Program-made: the position numbers and the translations under genes
Shown here: positions 10,730 to 18,913 of the stretch, piece by piece
Layout of the letters: each line of letters begins with the position of its first letter
Position numbering within the stretch: the first letter of the stretch is position 1
Notes under the pieces: generated by a model
Told to the model about the DNA's origin: nothing
Seen by the model: the letters and a program-made list of their open reading frames with translations, nothing else
The model's database searches: none
DNA from: Candidatus Bathyarchaeota archaeon
GTDB lineage: Archaea > Thermoproteota > Bathyarchaeia > Bathyarchaeales > SOJC01
Length of the DNA: 64,000 bases
Assembly: GCA_023131225.1 (NCBI GenBank)
Contig: JAGLZW010000002.1
Location: 1-64,000 of the forward strand
Direction of reading: 5' to 3'

Positions 10730-11662
10730 TTAACTTTTATAATAATAAGGTCGTTTAATGTAACCAAAAGCTTCTGTTGCAGCAACTATAGCTTGACCAA
10801 CAGCCGTTCCAATCTGCTTTACTGACCCGTTGGTCACGTCTCCTGCAGCAAAAACACCTGAGACATTAGTTCTCTGGTGGACATCAACAATGATATAGCC
10901 TCCCTTGTCAACTTCAATCCCTGCCTCTCTGACGAGTTGGGTATTAGGGACTTCGCCGATTTGAACAAAGACGCCGTCAACCTCCACCTCACTTTCCTCT
11001 CCAGTTTTGTTGTTCTGCAAAATCACATTTTCAACCACATTGTTGCCTTTGACTTCTTTGACCACTGAATTCCAAAGAAACTCCACATTTTGCCTTTTCA
11101 AATTCTCCACAACAGTCAATTCAGCTCTTAACCGATTCCTACGATGCACAAGTTTAACTTTGGCTGCAATGTTCGAAAGATAAAGAGCTGATGTTGCAGC
11201 AGAGTTGCCACCTCCAACAACGACTACTTTTTTGTCTTTGAAAAAAGCGCCATCACACAACGCGCAGTAACTGACGCCTCTTCCTTGAAACTTCTCCTCG
11301 CCAGGCACGTCGAGTTGTCGATTGTGAGTTCCCGTGGCGATGATCACCGCAGACGCGGAATAAGTTTTTGCATTTGTTTTCACAAGCTTCTTTTCGCCTG
11401 TAATATCAAGCGACACTGCCTTTTCCAGTTCGTTTATCTGTGCTCCGAATTTCTTGCAGTGTACAGTCATTTTTTCAATCAGTTCGAGTCCGCTAATCGT
11501 TTCGAAGCCTGGATAATTCTCAACCAGTGGTGTGACTGCTGCTTCACCGCCTGGCATTTTCTCTTCAAGTATGAGCGTCTCTAGTTTGCTTCTTCCAGCA
11601 TACATTCCTGCTGTTAACCCAGCGGGACCAGCTCCTATAATAATTAGGTCCCAGTCTTCCAT
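10730..11662 (-). CDS. trxB: Thioredoxin reductase (NADPH)
   Basis: A 310-residue low-molecular-weight thioredoxin reductase. FAD site [16 protein letters not shown] near residue 10; redox-active disulfide CALCDG near residue 133; NADPH site VVVVGGGNSAATSALYLS with the phosphate-binding VHRRNRLRAE; and the C-terminal FAD motif GVFAAGDVTNGSVKQIGTAVGQA. All key residues of a working enzyme are present. It transfers electrons to thioredoxin or a glutaredoxin-like partner in the cytoplasm. It stands alone on the minus strand, diverging from the L15e gene. Confidence 0.92.
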   Translation of the reverse strand: MEDWDLIIIGAGPAGLTAGMYAGRSKLETLILEEKMPGGEAAVTPLVENYPGFETISGLELIEKMTVHCKKFGAQINELEKAVSLDITGEKKLVKTNAKTYSASAVIIATGTHNRQLDVPGEEKFQGRGVSYCALCDGAFFKDKKVVVVGGGNSAATSALYLSNIAAKVKLVHRRNRLRAELTVVENLKRQNVEFLWNSVVKEVKGNNVVENVILQNNKTGEESEVEVDGVFVQIGEVPNTQLVREAGIEVDKGGYIIVDVHQRTNVSGVFAAGDVTNGSVKQIGTAVGQAIVAATEAFGYIKRPYYYKS

Positions 11663-11773
11663 TTTTCTTCGGTTTTAGGCTACTTGATCCGTGGCTAATA
11701 AATTCATTGCTGGAACATGCGAAGCAGAAAAAGCTTTATTAGGATTCCTCTTGTTGTTAGCTACAAATTGTTG

Positions 11774-11812
11774 GCGGACGCTCGAATCCGCTGGAATGTA
11801 ACCTTAAAGGTT
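11774..11812 (+). promoter_or_regulatory. Possible structured leader of the L15e gene
   Basis: Two short inverted repeats precede the ribosomal-protein gene: GCGGA (11774-11778) with TCCGC (11787-11791), and the perfect palindrome AACCTT-A-AAGGTT (11800-11812). They may be an autoregulatory leader, a protein site or chance; only the repeats themselves are seen. Confidence 0.25.
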
Positions 11813-11838
11813 GAACCATAAACTGGAGAAAACATAGA

Positions 11839-12387
11839 ATGACCTACAAGTATATTTCAGAAGCTTGGGAAAAACCAGAAGCTTCTTATGTGAAAGAACT
11901 AATGTGGCACAGACTTATTGAGTGGCGGAAGCAGCCCTCGATTGTTAGAGTTGAAAAACCGACAAGGCTAGATAGAGCAAGGAAATTGGGATACAAAGCT
12001 AAGCAAGGCTTCGTTGTATCTAGAGTTAGGATAAGACGAGGTGGCTTAAACAGACCGAGACCCAAGTCAGGTAGAAAACCGAAACGCATGGGCTCTGCTA
12101 AATACAAACCTGCAAAAAGCTTCAAACTAATAGCTGAAGAGCGGACGGCGAGAAAGTTTCCGAACTTGGAAGTTCTTAATTCTTACTGGGTTGGAGAAGA
12201 CGGACGCCACAAGTGGTATGAAATTCTTATGGTTGACCCGGCGCATCCAGTTATCAAAGCAGACAAAGATGTCAATTGGATTTGCAAAAAAGTGCACAAA
12301 GGACGAGTTTTTCGAGGATTAACCAGTGCAGGAAAAAAGGTGAGAGGACTTCGCCATAAGGGGAAGGGAGCTGAAAAAGCCAGGTAA
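11839..12387 (+). CDS. rpl15e: Large-subunit ribosomal protein L15e
   Basis: A 182-residue basic protein of the archaeal and eukaryotic 60S-type L15e family, which binds 23S rRNA. Recognised from [12 protein letters not shown] at the N-terminus, [22 protein letters not shown], the [21 protein letters not shown] block, and the basic tail with [19 protein letters not shown]. The length is within the usual range and no residues look disturbed. It is a single-gene unit with a short leader. Its presence excludes a bacterial source. Confidence 0.97.
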   Translation: MTYKYISEAWEKPEASYVKELMWHRLIEWRKQPSIVRVEKPTRLDRARKLGYKAKQGFVVSRVRIRRGGLNRPRPKSGRKPKRMGSAKYKPAKSFKLIAEERTARKFPNLEVLNSYWVGEDGRHKWYEILMVDPAHPVIKADKDVNWICKKVHKGRVFRGLTSAGKKVRGLRHKGKGAEKAR

Positions 12388-12521
12388 AGCGCAACCTCTC
12401 GCGATTGTTCGCTAAATTTGAGAAAAGATGAACGACCGATTTGCAGCCATCAGCCCTCTGGACAACTGATTGCAAAACCTCAAATCTCACAGGTTTTGGA
12501 GAACATGTCCGGCATAACATT

Positions 12522-12935
12522 TTACTCTTCTCTCCAATTTGTTGTCAGCGCCCCAACTACAATGAGGAACATACCCACACCCAACATTACCGCCGTATTG
12601 AACAGAGCACTCGACACATCGCCATACACCATTGAATCTTTCAATCCGCTATTTAAATAGGTCAACGGAAGAACCTTAGCTATCTGCTGCAAGAAATCAG
12701 GCATAAACTCCAATGGGAAGAAACTACAGGAAAGAAAACATCATTGGAAATGTAACTGCATTCCCTGCAGCGTCAGCATCTCTACAGTTGTGGCTTTTCC
12801 AGCACCATTGAACCGACAAATGCAAAAACCTCGCCTTTATGAATAGTGAAGGATATACCATCTGCAGCAGTAAGATCTCCATATTTCTTCATGCGAGACC
12901 TAACTTCAATGGCGATTTCTTTGTGCAATTTTTTC
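12522..12935 (-). pseudogene. Collapsed ABC-2 transporter: ATPase start joined to permease end
   Basis: On the minus strand the sequence begins with the N-terminus of an ABC ATPase: IEVRSRMKKYGDLTAADGISFTIHKGEVFAFVG, here split as VRSRMKKYGDLTAADG and ISFTIHKGEVFAFVG. A frameshift falls in the Walker A site, which continues as NGAGKATTVEML. Almost at once it becomes the C-terminus of an ABC-2 permease: FPMMFSFL, a second frame break with a stop, then EFMPDFLQQIAKVLPLTYLN and a last membrane helix (MLGVGMFLIVVGALTT). The rest of the ATPase and most of the permease are missing, which fits an internal deletion across two adjacent genes. The family exports drugs or lipids; this copy cannot work. 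Confidence 0.8.
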
Positions 12936-13009
12936 TCCGTTCTCTCCACGAGAGCACAGCCTCAACAATATTAGTCTTTTTGAAGAACATATGCGCGTGT
13001 ATGAAGTTG

Positions 13010-13480
13010 TTAGCAATCTAGTGAGCAGTAAATGAGTGTTGCTATGACACAGCCATAATTGGCCATAGGCACACGTAAAACTTCAATTCGAGACTTGGTA
13101 GTTCCAATTTCTATTCCTCTAATCTCAGCCATCTCCTTGATATTCCACACCAAAGTCTCCGTCAAAGCTCTACGATCCATATATCCATATGCCTCCGCCA
13201 CAATACCATATTCTCTATCTTTTTCCCAAACCCATGCAATTCCCGCTCCTATTGTGGTTCCTTCGTCTCCATCCATACGGGCGATAACGGCGTGGGTAAT
13301 TGCGCCGGCAGGAAGCTTACGCCATTTTCGCTCTTTGCACTCTGGTGGCAGTATAGAGCTGACTGATACTAAGTTACATTGGGAAATTCCCGCATTTCTT
13401 AGGGCAAGGTCGAACGCGTTCAGTTCAGAGACAGGGCTGGTTGCTTTGGCGCTTGTTACGAAGAATTCTTTGGGAATCAT
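13010..13480 (-). CDS. pdaD: Pyruvoyl-dependent arginine decarboxylase
   Basis: A 156-residue proenzyme of the archaeal PvlArgDC family. The self-cleavage site that makes the pyruvoyl group is visible as NLVSVSSILPPEC; the second Ser of SS becomes the pyruvoyl cofactor and the part before it becomes the small chain. Further family signatures are GAITHAVIARMDGDEG, GAGIAWVWEKD and YGYMDRRALTETL. It makes agmatine, the first step of archaeal polyamine synthesis, in the cytoplasm. The length fits the family. It stands alone on the minus strand next to the collapsed ABC transporter. Confidence 0.94.
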   Translation of the reverse strand: MIPKEFFVTSAKATSPVSELNAFDLALRNAGISQCNLVSVSSILPPECKERKWRKLPAGAITHAVIARMDGDEGTTIGAGIAWVWEKDREYGIVAEAYGYMDRRALTETLVWNIKEMAEIRGIEIGTTKSRIEVLRVPMANYGCVIATLIYCSLDC

Positions 13481-13788
13481 TTTTTGCTTTTTGCCTCACT
13501 GATGTTGAATGCGATTAAGAACACAGTTATATCATTAATAGATAAGAATGGTTGAACAGTGAAAATCTGGAAAGATTCGACTCGCTCAAACGACGGAGTA
13601 ACAGTGTCCAGATTGACCATATTATGAACCTTCACGTTGGCGAATACTATTTTCAATGGTTTAAAAGGCTTATTAAATTAATTGGGAAAAATACAGAGAG
13701 ACTTGGGAAACGTACATTGCAACACTAAATTGCTTAACTGCTTATCAAGCAACAAAACATATAAGGTATGCAATGAGATATATCAAAT
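13481..13788. other. Divergent intergenic region with an 8-bp inverted repeat and regulator promoter
   Basis: The roughly 310 bases between pdaD and the ribbon-helix-helix gene hold promoters for both. AATCTGGA (13564-13571) and TCCAGATT (13607-13614) are perfect complements 35 bases apart, which may be a hairpin in an unrecognised RNA or chance. The right end carries the regulator's TATA box and operator-like repeats, listed separately. No gene is seen. Confidence 0.4.
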
Positions 13789-13795
13789 ATGCAAT
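13759..13795 (+). promoter_or_regulatory. Promoter and probable autoregulatory operator of the ribbon-helix-helix gene
   Basis: A TATA box, CATATAAGG (13759-13767), lies about 26 bases before the ATG at 13789, implying a leaderless message. Two direct copies of TATGCAAT (13767-13774 and 13788-13795) are 21 bases apart, two helical turns, with the palindrome GATATATC (13777-13784) between them. The repeats span the transcription start and overlap the start codon, as expected for a repressor site. The adjacent gene codes for a DNA-binding fold, so self-repression is a reasonable inference. Confidence 0.5.
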
Positions 13796-14355
13796 CAGCT
13801 AAAGATACACCGCCACCACGAAAAGACAAGAAGGAACATGTGCGACGAACCACTATAATCCTCGAAGAAGAAGAACGTAGATACATAGACAAACTCATCA
13901 AAGACGGAAAGGAAGCAGGCATAAAACAACTCATCTCCAAAATGCTAGATGTCTACAGAAGCATGATGATCTACGACTGGAAATACCCAGGCGAATACTA
14001 TGCCGGTATCAGCCGCATTGCCTTCATCAATATAGAATTCGTAAATACTCTACTACAATACATCCCTCCAGACAAACACCGCGAAGTGGGCAGAAAAGCA
14101 GGCGAAGCAGCAAAAATCAGCATGGAAACCACCCTAAATCTTGATACAACAGATAAAGAAAAATGGTCAGAAGTTTTCAAACGCCTTCGCATTCAAGGTC
14201 TCGGCGATTTCTATCAAAGAGACAAATACATAATCATCAAAACTCCTTACATATACAACCCTGAGGTGCAAAGGGGATATCTTGAAACTCTCCTAGGGGC
14301 TACTCTTGAAATTCGTACGGCAAACCCGCCTTTTGTTTATGAAGTCACTACTTAA
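13789..14355 (+). CDS. Ribbon-helix-helix DNA-binding protein with unknown C-terminal domain
   Basis: A 188-residue protein whose family I cannot name. Residues about 18-60 (VRRTTIILEEEERRYIDKL, then IKQLISKMLDVYRSM) match a ribbon-helix-helix DNA-binding fold: a strand followed by two helices. The rest (about 60-188) is alpha/beta, with a charged helix KHREVGRKAGEAAKIS and a strand-rich end, and may be a sensor or dimer domain. The gene is leaderless with operator-like repeats over its start, so it is probably a transcription factor that controls itself. It precedes the pilin and prepilin peptidase genes on the same strand, so pilus control is possible but unproven. Confidence 0.55.
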   Translation: MQSAKDTPPPRKDKKEHVRRTTIILEEEERRYIDKLIKDGKEAGIKQLISKMLDVYRSMMIYDWKYPGEYYAGISRIAFINIEFVNTLLQYIPPDKHREVGRKAGEAAKISMETTLNLDTTDKEKWSEVFKRLRIQGLGDFYQRDKYIIIKTPYIYNPEVQRGYLETLLGATLEIRTANPPFVYEVTT

Positions 14356-14530
14356 CATCCCATTTCGCTATTCAAGGAGTTGCTTTCATAAAACTGATGC
14401 TGAATAATTGCGTTAGAACTAATGAAGGAGCCAAAATGTGTTTTGAACTCTGCCTTGTTTTCTAGGGACTGCTGGTAAGTAGTTGTGATGTTTATTCTAA
14501 GTTCATATGTGTTAAATAAGCATTCACAGA

Positions 14531-15019
14531 ATGATTAGAAGAGAGGTGCAAACGAATTTGCCAAAAACGCTGAAATCAAGAAAAGGTGTTTCTCCAATCC
14601 TAGCCACACTCCTACTAATTGTAATCGCAGTTTCAGCAATAGTCGTCACATATGCTTGGGTAATGACATTCATGGGTGCACAAATAGAAGCAGGTGGAAC
14701 CATTCTAGACGTTGAAAACGTACATTGGAACGCCACGGCCAAAACAACCAGCATAGATGTCAAAAACACAGGAACAAGCGATGCAAAAATCGTCCGCCTT
14801 TACATAGGCAGCACAGTTTCAAACCTCATAGAAGTCACAGTCAATACAGACCTCGGCACGGCAGGAAAACTCCTTGCAGTTGACCAAAAGATCACAATAG
14901 TTCTTGACTGGCCAAACAACTTAGCGTCTTCATGGACAAGCGGCAAAACATACTACTTTAAAATCGCACCCGAAGCTGGAACACCCAAAGAATTCACTTG
15001 GAAAACACCATCCACTTAG
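14531..15019 (+). CDS. Archaeal type IV pilin
   Basis: A 162-residue pilin precursor. The class III signal peptide shows a basic stretch ending in KSRKG, the cleavage site, followed by the hydrophobic helix VSPILATLLLIVIAVSAIVV typical of archaeal pilin N-terminal domains. The mature part is a beta-rich extracellular domain with Ser, Thr and Asn residues and NxT/S sequons suited to glycosylation. The prepilin peptidase gene follows about 100 bases later on the same strand. The large pilus operon is on the other strand, convergent with these two genes, so this is probably the major or an alternative fibre subunit. Confidence 0.85.
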   Translation: MIRREVQTNLPKTLKSRKGVSPILATLLLIVIAVSAIVVTYAWVMTFMGAQIEAGGTILDVENVHWNATAKTTSIDVKNTGTSDAKIVRLYIGSTVSNLIEVTVNTDLGTAGKLLAVDQKITIVLDWPNNLASSWTSGKTYYFKIAPEAGTPKEFTWKTPST

Positions 15020-15124
15020 AATGCCTAGTCTCCTCAGAAAACTGCAATTCGGGAATCGCCAACTTTTATTACTTCTTTCTTTCTAATTGAGTTTATTCGA
15101 AAACTGAACAATGTGGAACACCGC

Positions 15125-15925
15125 ATGGAAGAGATACTATCTTGGACGCGCATCATCATTGCTTTAATTTTCTTAGCTTATGCCTCTTGGAGCGACTGGA
15201 AAACACGTGAAATAAGCAACAACGTATGGATAGCTTTTGCACCTATTGCCCTCTTGCTGAGTGTTGCTCAGTTCCTGTTTTTCTCACCTAGCGACACACT
15301 TCAGCTAATAATTAACTACGGCATATCCGTCGCGATTACCTCCGTCTTCTCAATAGCCCTCTTTTACGTAGGAGCATTCGGCGGAGCAGATGCAAAAGCA
15401 CTCATATGTATAGCCTTGGCGATTCCGCGGATCCCAGGCTTGGTTGAACCAGTATCAGGTTTTGTCTCTCCAATTTTTCCCATCACTGTATTCAGCAACG
15501 GCGTAATCATAGCCGCCTTCAGCGTATTCTATGCGCTTCTTCGCAACCTCATTTGGAGACAAAAAACTGGACAGAAACTCTTTCAGGGATACGAAGATGA
15601 ATCGTTCGGACGCAAAGCACTAGCACTATTATGTGGATATAAGGTTTCAATTGCAGACTTGGAGAAATCGTTCTTTTATCCCCTTGAAGATATTCAGAAA
15701 ACACAACAAGGAGAGATAACGAAACGATTGCTGTTATTTCCAAAAGATGAGAACCGAGAAGAGATTGTTGAAAGAATCATCAAAGCCCGAGATGAAGGAA
15801 AAATACAAAACATGGTTTGGGCTACACCTGGCTTGCCAATGTTAATCTTCATTACAATAGGCTTAATTCTAGCACTTACAGTCGGCGACATTGTCTGGAT
15901 AGTTTTGCATTTCGCATTGGTGTGA
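15125..15925 (+). CDS. Prepilin/preflagellin peptidase (A24 family)
   Basis: Membrane aspartyl protease that removes class III signal peptides. The two catalytic aspartates are in ASWSDWKTREI near residue 25 and in the GAFGGADAKAL block (GxGD-type motif) near residue 95. Several membrane helices occur in the first half and a last one at the end; a charged cytoplasmic stretch (about 145-225) is longer than in minimal FlaK/PibD proteins. I prefer the ATG at 15125; a GTG at 15113 would add four residues. It should process the pilin before it and the pilin-like proteins of the minus-strand operon. Confidence 0.85.
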   Translation: MEEILSWTRIIIALIFLAYASWSDWKTREISNNVWIAFAPIALLLSVAQFLFFSPSDTLQLIINYGISVAITSVFSIALFYVGAFGGADAKALICIALAIPRIPGLVEPVSGFVSPIFPITVFSNGVIIAAFSVFYALLRNLIWRQKTGQKLFQGYEDESFGRKALALLCGYKVSIADLEKSFFYPLEDIQKTQQGEITKRLLLFPKDENREEIVERIIKARDEGKIQNMVWATPGLPMLIFITIGLILALTVGDIVWIVLHFALV

Positions 15926-15995
15926 GATTCCGCTATGAAAAGGAGCAATAGAGTGGTGGGGACGCTTTCATAGCGTTGAGTTACGTCATAGTCAT

Positions 15996-16730
15996 TTATT
16001 CTGATTTAGCGACTACTTGTATGCCTTGTACATCCCATACTGTTACTGTAACTGATCCAAGCATGGGTCCGTCACATTTTATTGTGTATAAAAATAACTC
16101 TTTCGGGTCGTAGCGTGAAGTAACAGCCGTTATATTGAGCCCGTCTACTTGAAAGTTGTCTTCTTTCAAGTTGGTTATGGGCGTTCCGTCTTCTCCTTTC
16201 ACAGCTACGGTGATTTCTTTTGCGGCGTTATCAACAGTGATTATTGTTAAGTTTAGGAATGGAGCTGTCCTGAATTTGTATCCTGTTAATCCTACGGAAG
16301 CCATGTTGAGAGTGAAGGTAGCGTTTGCAGCTGAGAAAGAAGCTGTTTCATTCCAGCAACGGGACAGCCCGAGGGTATAATTGATGTGTGCATTATAAGC
16401 CTGATAGGAACTATTGGCCAACTCATATGTTAGGGCTATTCCATGACCTGGGTATGCCTTTCTTAAGTCGATTTGCCATCGCGCTAAACTGTCCCTTAAT
16501 ATGCTGTTGTTTTCGGTCGCCGCCGTCGTGTAGTTGGCTAGACTTATCTCGACCAGTCGAATTGTGTTGAGCTTTATATGATCAATCATGGTTATGTATT
16601 CTTCCCACATCTCGTATTTGTAGTATGTCGCGACGCCGTACATTGTCACAGCTATGGACACCATCATAATTGCTATCATCATAACTGCAATGATTATGAA
16701 CTGTCCCTTCTTGTCTTTCACTATTCTCAT
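15996..16730 (-). CDS. Pilin-like secreted protein, last gene of pilus operon
   Basis: A 244-residue protein starting MRIVKDKKGQF, with a KKG processing-type site before a long hydrophobic helix (IIIAVMMIAIMMVSIAVTMYG). After it come a helical spacer and a beta-rich domain with many NxS/T sequons (NYT, NSS, NAT, NLT), as expected of a glycosylated surface protein. It is the last of seven co-directional genes after the secretion ATPase and membrane protein. I do not recognise the C-terminal domain. Probably a minor pilin or tip protein. Confidence 0.7.
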   Translation of the reverse strand: MRIVKDKKGQFIIIAVMMIAIMMVSIAVTMYGVATYYKYEMWEEYITMIDHIKLNTIRLVEISLANYTTAATENNSILRDSLARWQIDLRKAYPGHGIALTYELANSSYQAYNAHINYTLGLSRCWNETASFSAANATFTLNMASVGLTGYKFRTAPFLNLTIITVDNAAKEITVAVKGEDGTPITNLKEDNFQVDGLNITAVTSRYDPKELFLYTIKCDGPMLGSVTVTVWDVQGIQVVAKSE

Positions 16731-16734
16731 TGCT

Positions 16735-17199
16735 TTATCCTCTCACAAGCTGCAATACCAGAATTCTTGGGTCATATTGTGATTGGTATCCAGGGATCAT
16801 GTAAGTTACTGAAACCGTCGAATTTGAAGCTTTGAAAGCCTCTTCGGCACCATAACATATAGGCACATCTCGGTTGATTACGTGGTAATCTACATTATAA
16901 ATGGTTAAATTGAAGTACACGTCTGGGGGCAAAAATATCGTCAACGCAAGCCCAAGGTCTTCCCACTCAGTTTGATTGTAAACGAAGCGACCCAGAAGCC
17001 TTTGTTCATCTAAATTATGAAGAACGTTGTGACCCATTTTTTCAAGATCGCTAGTCTCATATTTCGGACTTGAAGGGAGCACGGCGAATGTGTTGACGAA
17101 AGTTAAGGCGGATATGAAAATGAATGAAGCAAGCAAGGTTTCAATGACCCGCATCTGCCCCTTTGTATTCCTCATTGCTCTCATCGCTATTCTTTCCAT
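16735..17199 (-). CDS. Pilin-like secreted protein
   Basis: A 154-residue protein with the processing-type sequence RNTKGQMRVIETLLASF followed by a hydrophobic helix; the Glu near position five of the mature helix (here in RVIETLL) is a classic type IV pilin feature. The rest is a small extracellular domain with NQT, NLT and NST sequons. It overlaps the upstream gene by 13 bases and ends four bases before the next gene's start, so it is tightly placed in the operon. A minor pilin is the likeliest role. Confidence 0.7.
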   Translation of the reverse strand: MERIAMRAMRNTKGQMRVIETLLASFIFISALTFVNTFAVLPSSPKYETSDLEKMGHNVLHNLDEQRLLGRFVYNQTEWEDLGLALTIFLPPDVYFNLTIYNVDYHVINRDVPICYGAEEAFKASNSTVSVTYMIPGYQSQYDPRILVLQLVRG

Positions 17200-18362
17200 A
17201 ACGTTAACTCTGCAATGAACTCCATACCAGAGAAAACAACATAACGACGAAGCTTTAACGCAACGTTACTACTTTGTTCTGAATCAGGACCAAAACTGAA
17301 AATCTTGGAAGACTCCCAAAGTGAAAACGGACCGACGACTATTACAGGTCTGCGGCCTCCTCCTCCTGCTCCCAGTGGAACGCTTACTAGAAAAAGCAGT
17401 AAGGCAGGTTCCATAGCTTTGAGCCCAGGAAAAGTATTGTTCCAATAGACATAGCCATAGCCTTCAGTAATCTTATCATCATTCCCATCGCCGCCTCCAT
17501 ATATCTCCGTCAGTGTATCATCATAGTTGTATGCCATGAAGTTGAGAATCCTTCGCACCGCACTCGTATTGGTAAGTTCACCTCGAAATGACAGAATAAC
17601 GGTGTCTCCAAAAGTGTTAATCTTCATCACGTTTTGTGCCCATTGATCTTGTTGCGCCACTACCATTGTTGATATGCCTGCGACTGTTATCTTCATAATT
17701 GCGATAGCTGTTTGCAGAATGTAACCAGACGGAATTTGCATAGTTTGGTTTCCTTCGCATCTCCCCAAAGCGTCCGTGAACAAAGTTTCTGGCGAAGTGA
17801 CATTGACTAAAGGCTCCTCTACTTTATCGGGATGCCTTGCTGTACAAAGAATTGTAACGCTTACTTGGGCATTCGGAATAGGTCTCCGGTCTACGCTACG
17901 GGTCACGTTAACTGCGAAAAAGACGTAATTTGATGCATTGTTGATTTGAAGATCCCAATCAACCACAAAGGGTCGGAAAATGCTGAGGCTAAAGCCATAG
18001 TCCTTGAGTTCAAGCAAGTCCCGTGCACGTAGGTATTCTATGTACCCCGGGCTGTCTTTGTCTAATCTCTGCACTTTATCCATGTCCAATACGTACAGTG
18101 AAGATTCCTCTGAATAAGCTAGCCCAAAGGCATTAACATTATTCTGATAAAATGGAAATGCAGACCCCCAATCCGATGGAGAGCCGCTTCCTAGAAGTAT
18201 CGCGTTTAACACGTTCAAGGCTGTGTTTCTGAGTTGCTGCTCGTCTACATAAAGTAGATTGACATAGCTTATGGCTGGAACAGCCAACACGCCAGATACG
18301 AAAATTATACCTACCACTACAATGGAAACTACGTAATCATACAGTTCTCCTACCAAATTCAA
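17187..18362 (-). CDS. Large membrane-anchored pilus-operon protein
   Basis: A 391-residue protein with a single N-terminal membrane helix (YVVSIVVVGIIFVSGVLAVPAI) and no clear KG or RG cleavage site. It is followed by a large extracellular region rich in beta strands. One segment (about 150-250: RRPIPNAQVSVTIL, then LFTDALGRCEGNQTMQIPSG) resembles an immunoglobulin-like or carboxypeptidase-regulatory-like fold. A Gly-rich loop GAGGGGRRP lies near residue 335. The place in the operon makes a structural or assembly role likely. No named family is recognised. Confidence 0.6.
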   Translation of the reverse strand: MNLVGELYDYVVSIVVVGIIFVSGVLAVPAISYVNLLYVDEQQLRNTALNVLNAILLGSGSPSDWGSAFPFYQNNVNAFGLAYSEESSLYVLDMDKVQRLDKDSPGYIEYLRARDLLELKDYGFSLSIFRPFVVDWDLQINNASNYVFFAVNVTRSVDRRPIPNAQVSVTILCTARHPDKVEEPLVNVTSPETLFTDALGRCEGNQTMQIPSGYILQTAIAIMKITVAGISTMVVAQQDQWAQNVMKINTFGDTVILSFRGELTNTSAVRRILNFMAYNYDDTLTEIYGGGDGNDDKITEGYGYVYWNNTFPGLKAMEPALLLFLVSVPLGAGGGGRRPVIVVGPFSLWESSKIFSFGPDSEQSSNVALKLRRYVVFSGMEFIAELTLWKE

Positions 18363-18439
18363 TCCCTCCTTAAACTAGAAACTTTTTCTATGTATAAAGT
18401 ATAGTGAGCGTCTCTTAAGTCTTTTGTCTTACGATACAC

Positions 18440-18901
18440 TTATCTCTCAACTCCAAGCCACACCCATACACCTGTGCTATTACTAACACACCCCGCAACC
18501 ACCAACCTCTCACTGCTTTCCACCAAACAGTCTTCTTGATACGCCTTCAAACCCGGAAGAAGCCACGAATCCGCATAATTCCATGAATTGTCTTTCAAAC
18601 GAGCCCTTACGAATTGGGCCGAACCGTTTTGGTATACGATTTCAACAAAATATGTTGAGTCCCGAATGCTTGAGGGCAAATCGAGATCCTTCTGTAACAC
18701 GACGTCGCAGTTAGTAGAGTTTGCCAGAAAATAGAGGTTTCCCAACGAGTTAGATACGTAGTCGGCAACTTCCTTTAGTTCACGCTTCATCATCTCAACA
18801 TTTACGTTGTCTATTATGTAGAAATAGTAAAACGGCATCACAAAAATCAGAACGATCAAGGCGCTAGTACAAATGACATGACTCATCAAAGGCGCTACCA
18901 T
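18440..18901 (-). CDS. Small pilin-like membrane protein
   Basis: A 153-residue protein with an N-terminal hydrophobic helix (CTSALIVLIFVMPFYYFYI), a coiled helical stretch (MMKRELKEVADYVSNSLGN) and a small extracellular domain with several Cys that could form disulfides. The pattern fits a pilin-like subunit without a clear cleavage site. It lies 12 bases after the preceding pilin-like gene and 77 bases before the next one in the same operon. No family is recognised. Confidence 0.6.
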   Translation of the reverse strand: MVAPLMSHVICTSALIVLIFVMPFYYFYIIDNVNVEMMKRELKEVADYVSNSLGNLYFLANSTNCDVVLQKDLDLPSSIRDSTYFVEIVYQNGSAQFVRARLKDNSWNYADSWLLPGLKAYQEDCLVESSERLVVAGCVSNSTGVWVWLGVER

Positions 18902-18913
18902 TCACATCTCCTC

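Noticed and set aside
11771-11800. Sequence resembling a tRNA T-arm (GCTCGAATCCGC)
   Set aside because: The stem gives an eight-base loop, and no acceptor, anticodon or D-arm can be paired around it.
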